Assembly (NCBI GenBank): GCA_033239005.1
Contig: BSQZ01000061.1
Location: 1,111,001-1,175,000 of the forward strand
DNA: 64,000 bases
Direction of reading: 5' to 3'
Source: Lamellibrachia satsuma
Taxonomy: Eukaryota; Annelida; Polychaeta; Sabellida; Siboglinidae
The first letter of the stretch is position 1; each line of letters starts with the position of its first letter. The translations under genes and the position numbers were made by a program. Shown here piece after piece: positions 19,887-47,019 of this stretch. The notes beneath the pieces are model-generated. The model did not search any database and was not told the DNA's origin. It saw only the letters and a program-made list of their open reading frames with translations.

Positions 19887-20407
19887 ACACAAGTTAAGTA
19901 TTGTTAAATAATGTTATATCGATGTATTCTTAACGATCGTATTGTAGATGCAGACGCTAGTAATATAGTTAAGACAAACAGCACGCACTTTTTATTTTAC
20001 ACGTCAATGGAAGTAAAAAACACATCGTTCTCGAGGTGGTACCATGGTAACAGGTACCTGTGCAGCATATATTCATTATAACATTATACGCAGCCAAAGC
20101 CAGCCATGCTCCTTTAGCCTGACAATTTCTCTTATTTTGTGCACGCCAATTGTATAACAGGAATAATTCCATCGTGTTGGCAATATGAGGGCTAAACATT
20201 GAGGCTTCACGATGATCATACAAAGAACAAATCTAAACCACACAATGATGGGCTATTTTCGACAATTGCAGTGTTATTTATTATATTTTATTCGTGACTT
20301 GTTCTCTCTCCTTAGGTTTCTCGGCTTCAGCGACAAGTGACATAGCAGAAATCAGCGGCGTGTGACGAAGCACAGCGTCAACGGCGCGTGACGAGCTCCG
20401 ATGCCCG

Positions 20408-36123
<15,716 letters not shown>

Positions 36124-36154
36124 ATGAAACTCGTTGCGACTGAAACACGTATAT

Positions 36155-36475
36155 TATTATCGGACTCTCAATCGGGAGCATCGCGGTTCGAATCATCCTC
36201 TTGCTGCCGTTTTGAAGCTTAGACAATTTCGTTAATTCCACGTTGCTCCAGTTCACTCAGCTGTATAAATAAAGTACCTGGCTACAGACAGAGGTGGATT
36301 TGTGAACGAATAGTCTTCGCGCAGTATTTGCCGCACGGCTGTATGTTTCCCAGAGAAATCGAGTTGGAGGTTGGAACGAACATGTCTGCCAGGGGCTGAA
36401 GTGTTGAACACCCCAAGGACTGGATACCGCACTATGTTAAAACGTACCTTTACCTTTATTCTGTACCGTTAGCCA
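36155..36475 (+). mobile_element. tRNA-derived SINE, copy 3 (fullest)
   Basis: Head GGACTCTCAATCGGGAG with a B-box-like GGTTCGAATCA, body GCTGCCGTTTTGAAGCT, GACAATTTCGTTAATTCC, CAGCTGTATAAATAAAGTAC, GGCTGTATGTTTCCCAGAG, TCTGCCAGGGGCTGAAGTG, GGACTGGATACCGC and a CGTACCTTTACCTTTATT end. It begins about 30 bp after the CD36-like stop codon, same strand. Confidence 0.85.
36268..36273 (+). terminator. AATAAA polyadenylation hexamer within the SINE
   Basis: Canonical hexamer 145 bp past the CD36-like stop codon. It is produced by a base difference from the copy at 24470, which reads ATAAATGAAT there. Use in vivo is inferred. Confidence 0.45.
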
Positions 36476-36554
36476 ATGTCCGCCGGTCAGAGGCAGGGAC
36501 ACGACGCCGTCATGTACACTGTAACCAGATGCTGAAAAGACACACGTTCATTGG

Positions 36555-36658
<104 letters not shown>

Positions 36659-36769
36659 CCATACAGGTTTCACTGAGCAGGAATGTCATCCAACCGGTAG
36701 CACAAAGAAGACAAGTTGGTACACTCACCTTGTTTAACCGGATACACCATGAAGATGCACTAACTCTAC

Positions 36770-36795
36770 ACGCACGAACGAACGCACGCACGCCG

Positions 36796-36826
<31 letters not shown>

Positions 36827-36840
36827 TGCACGCACGCATG
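36770..36840. repeat. (ACGC)n microsatellite
   Basis: About 16 ACGC/ACGA/ATGC units; the same motif as at 19786, 40318 and 53250. Confidence 0.95.
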
Positions 36841-36899
36841 TTTGCAAGTTATCAACTTAAACATTAAAAAAACAATATAATTTGTATTGAAAAAACAGT

Positions 36900-37560
36900 A
36901 TTTAATGATACACAATTAATGTAGTGTTTTTAAAGTTAAGCAAAAATATTGCTTGAGCATATGTATACATGTACACATAAGTGTATTGAATCAACACATT
37001 CGATATATATTGTTATATATATATATATTTGGATCCATTGGTTAAATTCAGCTTCATCTAATACTTTCTCAACAGCCGAGGGTTTACACAGATGCAGATC
37101 AGCTGGGTGGGGAAGCACCCACCAAATGTCATCCTGGCGTAGTTGACGAAGGCTAAGGTCTTCTCTCGAATGACGCCTCAATGTGCAAACAGACGCAGGA
37201 AAATCAGTTCTAATTTCATTAGCTCCAGCCACAAGCTTGAGTTGTTATTGTTTAAGTTTTATATAAAGCATTACCGGTATCACTCAATATCGCCCATGTC
37301 GATATAACTATACAAATAGTCGTTAGTTATAAGTCTAAGCATAATAAATAGGTAGATGCCTCGAAATACAATGAAGCACGGGGTAGCGGAACCTGGTCCA
37401 TTTAGATATCTCCTTTAGACAAAATCACGCGGCTACAATGTATATATAAGTTCCCATCGTTCCACAGCGTGGCCTGGTTCCTTCTGTTGGGTGCGCAGCA
37501 GAACCATCGGCGTCAGCGGCGTGTGACGCCAGTTAGTCGCTCGCTTTGAGCGGTGACCGC
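36900..37560. other. Intergenic between the CD36-like and four-pass genes
   Basis: A minus-strand open frame (37232-36936) reads DDIWWVLPHPADLHLCKPSA. It could be a remnant of an element or gene, but I do not recognise it. No polyadenylation hexamer for the minus-strand gene was found close by. Confidence 0.35.
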
Positions 37561-37583
37561 GGCCGGTGATCGCTCGTTTGTCT

Positions 37584-38285
37584 CTAGTTTTCGCCTTCCG
37601 AATCGGGCAAGTCTTTATTGAGCCGTATCGAGTTCACGAACGTGACATACTCCTCCGAGACGGCCAGCGGGATGTATTCGCCCGCGGTGAGCGATCGCGT
37701 CTTCGTCGGACACGCCCGGCAACGTCGACTGGCCCTCTCCGAGCGCTGTTGCGACCACATCTCGGAGTCGTGCAGGCGAATCAGTTCCCGCGGCATGGAC
37801 GCCACCGACGACGGCTTCCGCTTCTTGTCTTCCGCCGATACCCTCGTCGTCGTCGTCTTGTCTGCTGCGTCCACGAACAATGCCTGGTCCGTGCCGCGCC
37901 GTGTGAAGTACGCCATCGCCGTCAGACTGGAGATGACGGCGATATACATTACCGAGGCCGTCTCCTCGTTGACGGCGCCCGGGCTCCACGCCGCGATAAC
38001 ATCACCCACATACTCCATTTTGACGAGGCAACGCGCGGAGCGATACACCAACCACGCACACGAGGCAGTGAGCAGGCCACGCACGTGACGTCGACTGAAC
38101 TTCGGCAGCAATGGCGCATTCGGACAGCAGACGTTGAGTACGCCGGCGAGGAACACCCACGCCGCCACGTCCGAATATCTCAGCCTCTCCTTGAGCGGAG
38201 CTGAGAACCAGCACAGCACGACCAGTTTGGACAAGATGAGCGCCACCGCGACGCGACTGCTCGGAAGGATCGTCGATAGACCCAT
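37584..38285 (-). CDS. Uncharacterised four-pass membrane protein, single exon, 233 residues
   Basis: One GC-rich open frame on the minus strand. The start lies in a strong context (AACATGG, A at -3 and G at +4). Hydrophobic segments at about 11-30 (RVAVALILSKLVVLCWFSAP), 38-54, 67-82 and 108-127 predict four membrane spans. The C-terminal half is polar: a KDKT/DKKRKP linker, an Arg/Cys patch (RRCRACPTK, about 187-195) and a conserved-looking tail (YIPLAVSEEYVTFVNSIRLN). I do not recognise the family. The overlapping 212-residue plus-strand frame is Arg-rich and has no hydrophobic pattern, so it is taken as a shadow. It could be an intronless gene or a retrocopy. Confidence 0.6.
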   Translation of the reverse strand: MGLSTILPSSRVAVALILSKLVVLCWFSAPLKERLRYSDVAAWVFLAGVLNVCCPNAPLLPKFSRRHVRGLLTASCAWLVYRSARCLVKMEYVGDVIAAWSPGAVNEETASVMYIAVISSLTAMAYFTRRGTDQALFVDAADKTTTTRVSAEDKKRKPSSVASMPRELIRLHDSEMWSQQRSERASRRCRACPTKTRSLTAGEYIPLAVSEEYVTFVNSIRLNKDLPDSEGEN

Positions 38286-38774
38286 GTTACCACAATTCGC
38301 AAATCTTACTGTTATACGTAATGGTTGCTAAGGCGTCGTTTACGTAATAACGCGCCACTCGTCACGTGGCGTGGCGGTGCAGCCCAGTGGTTGTTCCTCT
38401 TATTTACGTGCCGTGTCCGGTGGTGCGACTATGGCTTTCCACACGATTTTGTCATTTGCAGTTGTCAACGGATGGATGCAACTGTCTTTCAAGCCATACG
38501 TTTAGACTATTACTGTATTGTATTCTTTGCTTGACAACTGCTAGTCTAGCTAAAGTACACGGTGAGTATTGTCTCTGGACTTTGGCAGGTGCGAACTATC
38601 CGTCCAGGTAAACAGTATTTGATTGTTGGAACCTAAATAATACTAATAGGGTCTATACTTGTTCATCACACAAAGAAAAGTCAACTGGTCAGATTAACAG
38701 GTTACATGATATCGCATGGCCAACAAAGTCATTGATATTTGAGTGCTATGCTATTGCGATACTGAAGACCGTAT

Positions 38775-39130
38775 AGCAAATAAAATGAACTTATTTATTT
38801 TGTAATGTACTTAATAATAAAGCAAGTCATACATGACATCCTTCTGTATTGAATAGACAATGGTTTGCGCCGTGGTGGTCAAGTCCATGTTGTGCATCGC
38901 CTGGTGTGGCCCAAGAACCGGACTGGGAGTCTCTGCCCGCACTTGCTGCAGGTGAAGGCAGTGGGCCTAGGAGTCGCAGGATTTGCAGACCTCGGTTTTC
39001 GGTGGCTCCTCTTCTCAGTTGTGTCGTTTCTCTCCTCCTCTTCTGATGCCCTTGTGAACAGTCAGCCTCCAATGGTCTCGGTCATTGGCGGTAGTTTCCA
39101 AGGTGTTTCTGTCGATGGTCATCACGGAAT
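38775..39130 (-). mobile_element. LINE C-terminus with zinc-knuckle-like block
   Basis: The minus strand reads TLETTANDRDHWRLTVHKGI, then in another frame FTCSKCGQRLPVRFLGHTRRC, a C-x2-C...H-x4-C pattern. This matches the end of many non-LTR retrotransposons (W..LA.DR..WR..V..G followed by a cysteine-histidine cluster). Frames differ, so it is dead. Confidence 0.75.
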
Positions 39131-39139
39131 ACATTGAAG

Positions 39140-40000
39140 AAAGTGTTAAAATATAGCTTACAAGAAAATGTGTTTAACAGCACACATTGCCAAATTACAC
39201 GGATGCATTGACTGTGGAAGCCTCATTGAAGGGCCAACCCGTGTTTCTACCGGATCCTTTGTGTATGGATTGTTGTTGAAAAGTTGTTTTCAATGTATGT
39301 TGTAGTACACGGATAGCAAATAAAAAGCAATCTACTTCAGCAAAGGACAACAGTTGCAGATACATTCAAGTGGTCTCCAAAATTCTAGTGGGTCAAATCA
39401 TCCCCAACTTCTATGTAGATATACACCTATAGTTACTAGCTCAAACATCGAATTACTATAGCCTAGTGCTTACTGGTGATCTTTCCGTATCCAGTATCAC
39501 ACTTGAAGGAACATAATCCTACTATGCTGCAATACTGTTAATGCAACGTAAAATATATTAAAGTGGACGCCAGTGGTCAAACCGAATACTACATGCATCA
39601 AGCAAAGAAAGTATTAATTAAAATCTAGATCATTTAGCGTATTAACATGGCCACATTTATTATTACTGGTATAATATTTGAAGATGTCAAGTTCACACAC
39701 GGGCTATCATTTGCTAAACTTATATAATTAAATATAAAATTAATGGAGTAACCGACACATTTTGTATAATATCAAGATACATTTTGTCGTGCTGTTGTTT
39801 GATATGGAGATATTGGCAATAGTTTGTGCGATTTCTAACGGTAAGAATACTACAGCAATAAACATCAAAACACGAAGCATAATACTACTAATTCAGATGA
39901 ACTTTGAGATCGAACAATTAAGAGATTTGGGGCATTTTAATTATATGAAAAACAATCATCCCCGTGTCACATAGCCAATGAGAATCGTTGTGAATTATCC
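39140..40000. other. Intergenic, nothing recognised
   Basis: AT-rich, without notable open frames or arrays. Confidence 0.35.
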
Positions 40001-40004
40001 TTGA

Positions 40005-40132
40005 CTTTTATATGTGTGCTGTATTGTTTCAATTATATGTGTGCTGTATTGTTTCAATTATATGTGTGCTGTATTGTTTCAATTATATGTGTGCTGTATT
40101 GTTTCAATTATATGTGTGCTGTATTGTTTCTA
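40005..40132. repeat. 25-bp minisatellite, 5 copies
   Basis: Unit TATGTGTGCTGTATTGTTTC plus AATTA, five near-perfect copies. Confidence 0.95.
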
Positions 40133-40317
40133 TTCGTCGTTCTTTCTGGGACAAACATAATTCACAAACGGAAAACCACTATTGTAGAATTTGCCACTTT
40201 CGGCAAAGTTTCTTTATTACGCTCTCCACCGTTCCGTGTGCAAAGTGGTAAAAAAAATTTCGTTCTCAAAGATGACAGACATATATGTGTGTGCGTGTGT
40301 GTTTTTTTACCGCTTTG

Positions 40318-40323
40318 CACACA

Positions 40324-40355
<32 letters not shown>

Positions 40356-40393
40356 CACACGCACGCACGCACACACACACACACACACTCGAC
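40318..40393. repeat. (ACGC)n/(AC)n microsatellite
   Basis: ACGC units with ACAC interruptions. Its left flank (40222-40260, CCACCGTTCCGTGTGCAAAG) resembles the right flank of the GT/GC array at 50741 (CCACCATTCGTGTGCAAGTG). Confidence 0.95.
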
Positions 40394-40565
40394 CAGTTCC
40401 CTTCGGTTCACAAAGGGATTCGTTGAATCGACTTTGATAGGCTTGGTGCGCTTGCAGAGTTACTGTCTTTGTGCTGTGTTTAATTGCAGATCGATAACAT
40501 TGGCTCTGAGTAAGATGACATCACATGACCATTTAAGTTGTGTAGAATCAAACGACACCTTAGGC

Positions 40566-40680
40566 GGTATCGAATCCGATTGACAGTAATCATAACATAT
40601 TGACATTAATTTCATATACACGATTATTAATAATTATAGTCGCAACATAATTGATATAGATATGTTGCTTATACTGTGCG
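40566..40680 (+). repeat. Dispersed repeat R2, copy 2
   Basis: Homologous to 29365-29480 over about 115 bp, next to an A/C-rich microsatellite as in copy 1. Confidence 0.8.
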
Positions 40681-40787
40681 ATATTTAAATCCTCTTCATG
40701 ATTTTGCATGCCCAATTCTCTTCATGTCATGTTATATACAATCCTCTTCATGCTGTGTTATTTCCAATCATGTTCGGGCTGTTGTAT

Positions 40788-41512
40788 ATCCAATCTCCCT
40801 AATGCCATGTTACGTCCAACCCCTTTCATAGAATACTATGTACAACCTTCTTCATGCAATGTTATGTCCAACCTCTATCATACAGTACTATGTACAACCT
40901 TCTTCATGCAATGCTATGTCCAACTTCTATCATACAGTATTATGTACAACCTTCTTCATGCAATGTTATGTCCAGCCTCTATCATACAGTATTATGTACA
41001 CATTTCTTCATGCAATGTTATGTCCAACCTCTATCATACAGTACTATGTACAACCTTCTTCATGCAATGTTATGTCCGACCTCTATTATAGAGTATTATG
41101 TACAACCTTCTTCATGCAATGTTATATCCGACCGCTATCATATAGTATTATGTACAAGCTTCTTCATGCAATGTTATGTCCAACCTCTATCATACAGTAT
41201 TATGTACAAGCTTCTTCTTGCAATGTTATGTCCAACCTCTATCATACAGTACTATGTACAACCTTCTTCATGCAATGTTATGTCCAACCTCTATCATACA
41301 TTATTATGTACAAGCTTCTTCATGCAATGTTATGTCCAACCTCTATCATACAGTACAATGTACAACCTTCTTCATGCAATGTTATGTCCAACCTCTATCA
41401 TACATTACTATGTACAACCTTCTTCATGCAATGTTATGTCCAATCTCTATCATACAGTATTATGTACAACCTTCTTCATGCAATGTTATGTCCAAACTTC
41501 TTCATTCCACGT
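40788..41512. repeat. 52-bp minisatellite, about 14 copies
   Basis: Unit starting TGTACAACCTTCTTCATGCA, containing ATGTTATGTCCAACCTCTAT and ending CATACAGTACTA, with more degenerate units at the 5' edge. The period is 1 modulo 3 and stop-free, so all plus frames stay open and give 231-247-residue repeat peptides. There is no independent sign of coding. Confidence 0.96.
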
Positions 41513-42711
41513 TACAGACACCAGAGCCCTGTGTGTTATGTTGCGCTGAATAACATAAACAATTTCGAAAAGAAGTGTTGAATCGAATAAATGAGAATCT
41601 ACAGTAGGAAAGCCACAGAGGATATCCTATCTACATATGGATACGTAGACATACATGGTGCTGGACGTTTCGAGAGTTGGTGTTAGTTGAGAGTTGTCTG
41701 TCGTGTGTAGGCCAAATACGCAAGAACAACCAACAAACAGTGCTCACAGTACCTTTATTTTCTACATTTACTCAAGTATGCAATATCAAAAGTACTATTT
41801 CTTTTAATCAAGTAGTCATAGGATAAATTACTTGTACTTTAACCCAACTACCATAAATCAGTACTTGTGTGACGACAACAACTAAAATAACGTAAGTTAT
41901 TACATGGCGCGATATCCATTCCGTAGAACCTGTGAAGGCGCTTTTCATTTCACTCCTGTTCGTTTGCATATATCCACGAATACCTGTTGCCTGGTACTAA
42001 TGTATACAGCTGAGTGAATAATATAGCAACTTAGGAACACGTGTGTAGATACTGAATGCCTAATTATGAATTTCTGAATGAAAGAAAACATCACATTCTG
42101 GTTTGAGGCGCATGCTGAAAAGGAGCTCGCCATACAAACTCTGATATATTTGGATCTTGCCGACTGGTGCAGCTGATTGCGCACTGTTAAAATGTTCGCT
42201 AGAGTCGCTCTTCGAAAGTGTTTTCATATGATGATCTCTTATTTGCCATATAAAATATTTTTAATCCTTAGAAAATGAGAGAAAAATAACCCAGTTCAAA
42301 GACCAGTCGAGTAGATGAACAAAGGAAGAAAATAACTCAAGCCAAGTACCAGAGAGAATACAGACATCAGATGATGGAGATACTGAAGAAAGAATATGCT
42401 GTTTATCTAAGATTACGGCGGCTCAACGGAAACGATGAAGGCAACTATGTTAGCTGAGGAGCATAATAGATATTAATATAAATTACTGCACTGACCATGT
42501 GTACTCCAGCGGACGTGCGTTCGATCGTGTGTTATTGTAGGCGCATCCATTCACAAGACACGTAGTCACCAATCAAGGTCCAATTAGTGCCACCCGAGCT
42601 TGTAAAGTGGCGACATGTTCTACTGAATAACACTGTTGTAGTGTCAGTTTAATGGGCAGACTACACACATTGTCGGTCGTGTGAGTTCATGGAACATTAC
42701 AAATACTGCAA

Positions 42712-43545
42712 GCGTCGTATCCATAACCGTTCAGTAGGTGTGGCTGTCGGAGTACATCTTGGCATCACGTCTTATCCATAACCATTCAGTAGGTGTGGCT
42801 GTCGGAGTACATCTTGGCATCACGTCGTATCCATAAACGTTCCGTAGGTGTGGCTGTCGGAGTACATCTTGGCATCACGTCTTATCCATAAACGTTCAGT
42901 AGGTGTGGCTGTCGGAGTACATCTTGGCATCACGTCGTATCCATAAACGTTCCGTAGGTGTGGCTGTCGGAGTACATCTTGGCATCACGTCTTATCCATA
43001 AACGTTCCGTAGGTGTGGCTGTCGGAGTACATCTTGGCATCACGTCGTATCCATAAACGTTCAGTAGGTGTGGCTGTCGGAGTACATCTTGGCATCACGT
43101 CTTATCCATAACCATTCAGTAGGTGTGGCTGTCGGAGTACATCTTGGCATCACGTCTTATCCATAACCATTCAGTAGGTGTGGCTGTCGGAGTACATCTT
43201 GGCATCACGTCGTATCCATAACCCTTCAGTAGGTGTGGCTGTCGGAGTACATCTTGGCATCACGTCGTATCCATAAATGTTCAGTAGGTGTGGCTGTCGG
43301 AGTACATCTTGGCATCACGTCTTATCCATAACCATTCAGTAGGTGTGGCTGTCGGAGTACATCTTGGCATCACGTCGTATCCATAAGCGTTCCGTAGGTG
43401 TGGCTGTCGGAGTACATCTTGGCATCACGTCGTATCCATAACCGTTCAGTAGGTGTGGCTGTCGGAGTACATCTTGGCATCACGTCGTATCCATAAACGT
43501 TCAGTAGGTGTGGCTGTCGGAATACATATTGGCATCACGTCGTGG
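42712..43545. repeat. 55-bp minisatellite, about 15 copies
   Basis: Unit starting CGTATCCATAAACGTTCAGT, then AGGTGTGGCTGTCGGAGTAC and ATCTTGGCATCACGT. Variable positions are CGTAT/CTTAT, AACGTT/ACCATT and CAGT/CCGT; neighbouring units share variants, consistent with unequal exchange or slippage of multi-unit blocks. Confidence 0.97.
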
Positions 43546-43929
43546 ACCAGAACAAAACACGGTCCTCTTATAGAGGATACTGGTGTGGATATGATCGGAT
43601 ATACAAACGGCAAGATAAACGGTTTTCTGGTGTCTGTTTTGACAGATCCTGCATGCGAAATGTAAGCGTGTTACCTGCATTCAACAGATTCGCTTGTCGT
43701 TAAAGGTGCTTTAACAAGGCCAATTAACACTCACGTGATAATCCCAACGAAAAATCAGACAATTAATGTTGTTTAATTACAATAAACAACAATTCAAGTG
43801 AAATATCTCAGTACGAAGTCTAGACGTTAGGGTGCACAGAACTGTATAGTATATAGGCCTATAAACTGGAATGTTGCTTCGAAATGGATCAAAGTGATTT
43901 CGACAATATGAAGCCTGTGACCATCAGAT

Positions 43930-44115
<186 letters not shown>

Positions 44116-44119
44116 AAAT

Positions 44120-45260
44120 ATCACAATTTGAAAGACCAAATTCGAGCTACATATTGCGCGCCACATGGTAGCTGCATATTGTAAAGTCACTGCCTTCGTT
44201 ACGCGGCTAATATAGATATAATAGTGATAATAATTTCACTATTCAGAAAATCCAGGTTGTTTATGTAGACATGTAGCCTAGCGTTGGGGGCAGTTTATTA
44301 ATGAGTTGTCAACCGGTTTCCTCAAGATCTCACCCTGTCCTGACCCGTAAGCGGGTGGGAAAAGGTTTGGCAAGATGTAGGACAGCCACCCACACCGTAC
44401 ACATATAGTAATTATGCGAAAATGCAAATGGATTTTCTTCAGGGAGGTTGTGTGGCGTCGGCCTGTTCACGCATGCTTGAGACGGTTTTGGATGATTTTG
44501 GCAGAATCAGGAGATGTTCACGAATGCGTACTTTGGCACTGGAAACTTCTGGGAAAGCTATTGATTTGCTTGAAAAGGTGACAGATTTGTGCACTCGGTG
44601 AGCGCGGCAGACTATTTCACCGAAACACGACGTGTACGCTCCACGAGGGAAGCTACGAAAATGTTCCCAACATTCAGACCTTCAACATTTTCCGCATAGA
44701 CAAGCCAAGCCGGCTTGCACTAGCGTTATGTTTCATTTCTAAATTCCGATTTTTTAAAAGAAATTTCGACCAAAGATGTTACCGATTATACTTATACGGT
44801 GTACTGATGCAACGGGGATATCTGGACAACTGGTGTTACAACTGATTTCATTCTAGACGTGAATGAATCTGGCGAGCTAATAGCGAACTTTGTGAGAATC
44901 GACTGTCGCGCACGCGCCCAAAATTAAACGACGAGACGGGGGTCGAACTTTACAAGATGAGGAAACAAAAAAATCCCTTATCCGACGGGGAAGGGACGAG
45001 GCCAGGACATCCTTCATAAAAAAAGCTGGCTGCATCTTAAGCTGCTACTGCTCGGCCGTGGGGCCGGTGGATGCAAGCCCGTCCCAGTACACACCTAGGC
45101 GTCCCAGTAATTTTTGTGCTAACCGCCGCGTTCCTGCGTGAACGCGTGACTGTGCTAGATCGATGCTCCGCGCTCCTGGCTCTGGTATCGGCGTTCCTGT
45201 ATTAACGCCAAGCTGCAGGGCGACTCTATCTACGCCCACCGGCGCTCCTGTACAACGGCG
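44120..45260. other. Intergenic, mostly unassigned
   Basis: The last 200 bp (45110-45260) holds three short inverted motifs, GCGTTCCTG followed at close range by its approximate complement (AACGC). No gene was seen. Confidence 0.35.
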
Positions 45261-45268
45261 TTCCTTTA

Positions 45269-45724
45269 GGAGTCAGACCACTGTTGTGAATTGCATTGGT
45301 GGCCATGTTAACGTTTTGTCTGATTATAAGAAAACGTGACCATAAAAAATTAAGAAAATTGTTCACAGCAACTGCCATCATCTCATTGACATGATGACCA
45401 AATTTTGTCAAAATCACATACCTTCAGCTCTTTTAAAACGCATCTACGTGCGATGCCCATACATGTTTTACAAAAAATAGCCACGTATTCAATGCGCCCA
45501 CGCGGCCCATAGCAGAACAATTCCCATATATCCCTCCGCCTGTTAAACTCTAAAAAAATGCACCATTTCACAGCCAATAGCTTATACAAACAAACGTGTG
45601 AATATGCCTGCTCAATTGCACTTATGTCACATCATATGAATTGTTTAAATTCATATATCGCAATTTAATACGCCCAACATTCGTGTGAAGCAATAAACAG
45701 GAAGGTCAACAGTGGTCTTACCCC
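45269..45724 (-). mobile_element. MITE family M1, copy 1 (456 bp)
   Basis: A near-complete reverse-complement match to 48347-48800. In its own orientation it starts GGGGTAAGACCAC and ends GTGGTCTGACTCC, so the ends form imperfect terminal inverted repeats (GGGGTAAGACCAC / GGAGTCAGACCAC). It is bracketed by a 4-bp direct repeat TTTA at 45265-45268 and 45725-45728, a target-site duplication. No coding capacity. Confidence 0.88.
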
Positions 45725-45835
45725 TTTATTAACAACTAGCGATCTGAGCTGCAGTGCTTGTAACACCAGTAGAGCCCGGGCCCCGACGCGCCGATCTCTG
45801 ACCTACTTCATCGCTCTGCACTTAAAACTTGTCAC

Positions 45836-46070
45836 GCTCAGTACGACGTGTCACGCTGGGTACGACACTATGGACGCGGTAGAGCCCCGGTCACGTTCAG
45901 TACGACGTGTCACGCTGGGTACGACACTATGGACGCAGTAGAGCCCCGGTCACGCTCACTTCGACGTGTCACGCTGGGTACGACACTACGGACGCAGTAG
46001 AGCCCCGGTCACGCTCAATTCGACGTGTCACGCTGGGTACGACACTATGGACGCAGTAGAGCCGGACACA
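45836..46070. repeat. 59-bp minisatellite, 4 copies
   Basis: Unit containing TACGACGTGTCACGCTGGGT, ACGACACTATGGACGCAGTA and GAGCCCCGGTCACGCTCA, repeated four times. It lies between the two M1 MITE copies. Confidence 0.93.
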
Positions 46071-46799
46071 TGCACAATTAGAAATTACTGGTGTGCGCCG
46101 GGAGGCTTGAGATTTGGGTAAATCGCGGGAACCGCATCTGGGGGGCCCGCCCCGGGGAGGGGGCGCTGGTGGGGGCTCAGTTGCCCTGCAGGTATATCGG
46201 CTTTTGCTGGCATCGAAGATGTTGAGAAATGGTATAAATACGCCGGGAAAGGCCGGTGGGAGGGGCCCCGCCCGGGGTGTGGGCGCCGGTGGGGCAAAAA
46301 GGCGAGTCTGTTCGCCCCCCCCCACCGCTGCTCGTCGGCATATATGAAGCCGCGATTTTCAAGTGGGCAAATTGGTCAAATTGGTGTATATATTGAACAG
46401 CTTTCGCGCCAGTACACTTCCCTGAGGGAAACCATTTCTTTGTCTTAGCAATCGGCTGAAGGCGGTCACTAGCACCTTGGCGAGGAGGCGTCGATGGCTT
46501 CCGATGGCGTTTGATCAACGAAGAAAGCTGCAGTAATTAGTTCTTTTTAAAATCTATCTTCGATATCTTCTGTCCAGTTGAACAACTGACCCGTGCATGA
46601 TTTTCCTAGACCGAACCCGGCCTGTTCTGGGATGATTTTCCGCCAACGTGTTGGGCGAGCCGGTTCATGACCAGTCGCTGCACGCTTGTAGGTGTGGCAC
46701 AGCAGGGAGTTGGGTCTCTCCGTGGTTTCAGGAGTTCCACTACCTTTGCTTTTCGCCAGAGATTGTGTTATATTTGGATGTCATCTCGGCCTGTTGCCC

Positions 46800-46985
46800 T
46801 GCCGTTCTTCAAAGCGGTTGTCTAATGATTAGAGCACCCGCCTGCCGATCGAGAGGACGGTGGTTCGATTCCACCTACGCCGTTTCGAAGCTTGGGCAAT
46901 TTCGTTCACCCCACTTTGCCCGTGTCTTTCGGAAGAGACTTTAAAAGCCGTTGGTCCAAACTCCTGCGATAGCTCAAGATTAGGC
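46800..46985 (+). mobile_element. tRNA-derived SINE, copy 4
   Basis: Head GCGGTTGTCTAATGATTAGA (A-box-like), then GCCGATCGAGAGGACGG and a perfect B-box-like GGTTCGATTCC. The body has GCCGTTTCGAAGCTTGGGC and AATTTCGTTCACCCC. It preserves the tRNA-like head best. The body departs from the other copies after about 46915, so it may be a related subfamily. Confidence 0.78.
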
Positions 46986-47019
46986 TGTTTGGAGTATAAC
47001 TACTTGATACTTGAGAATT

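Noticed and set aside
37566..38204. 212-residue plus-strand open frame
   Set aside because: Antisense shadow of the four-pass membrane gene: Arg-rich with no hydrophobic periodicity, while the minus frame has regular membrane spans and a strong start context.
46800..46875. Possible tRNA gene
   Set aside because: A- and B-box-like words are present, but no acceptor stem pairs up and the downstream body matches SINE copies at 24470 and 36155.
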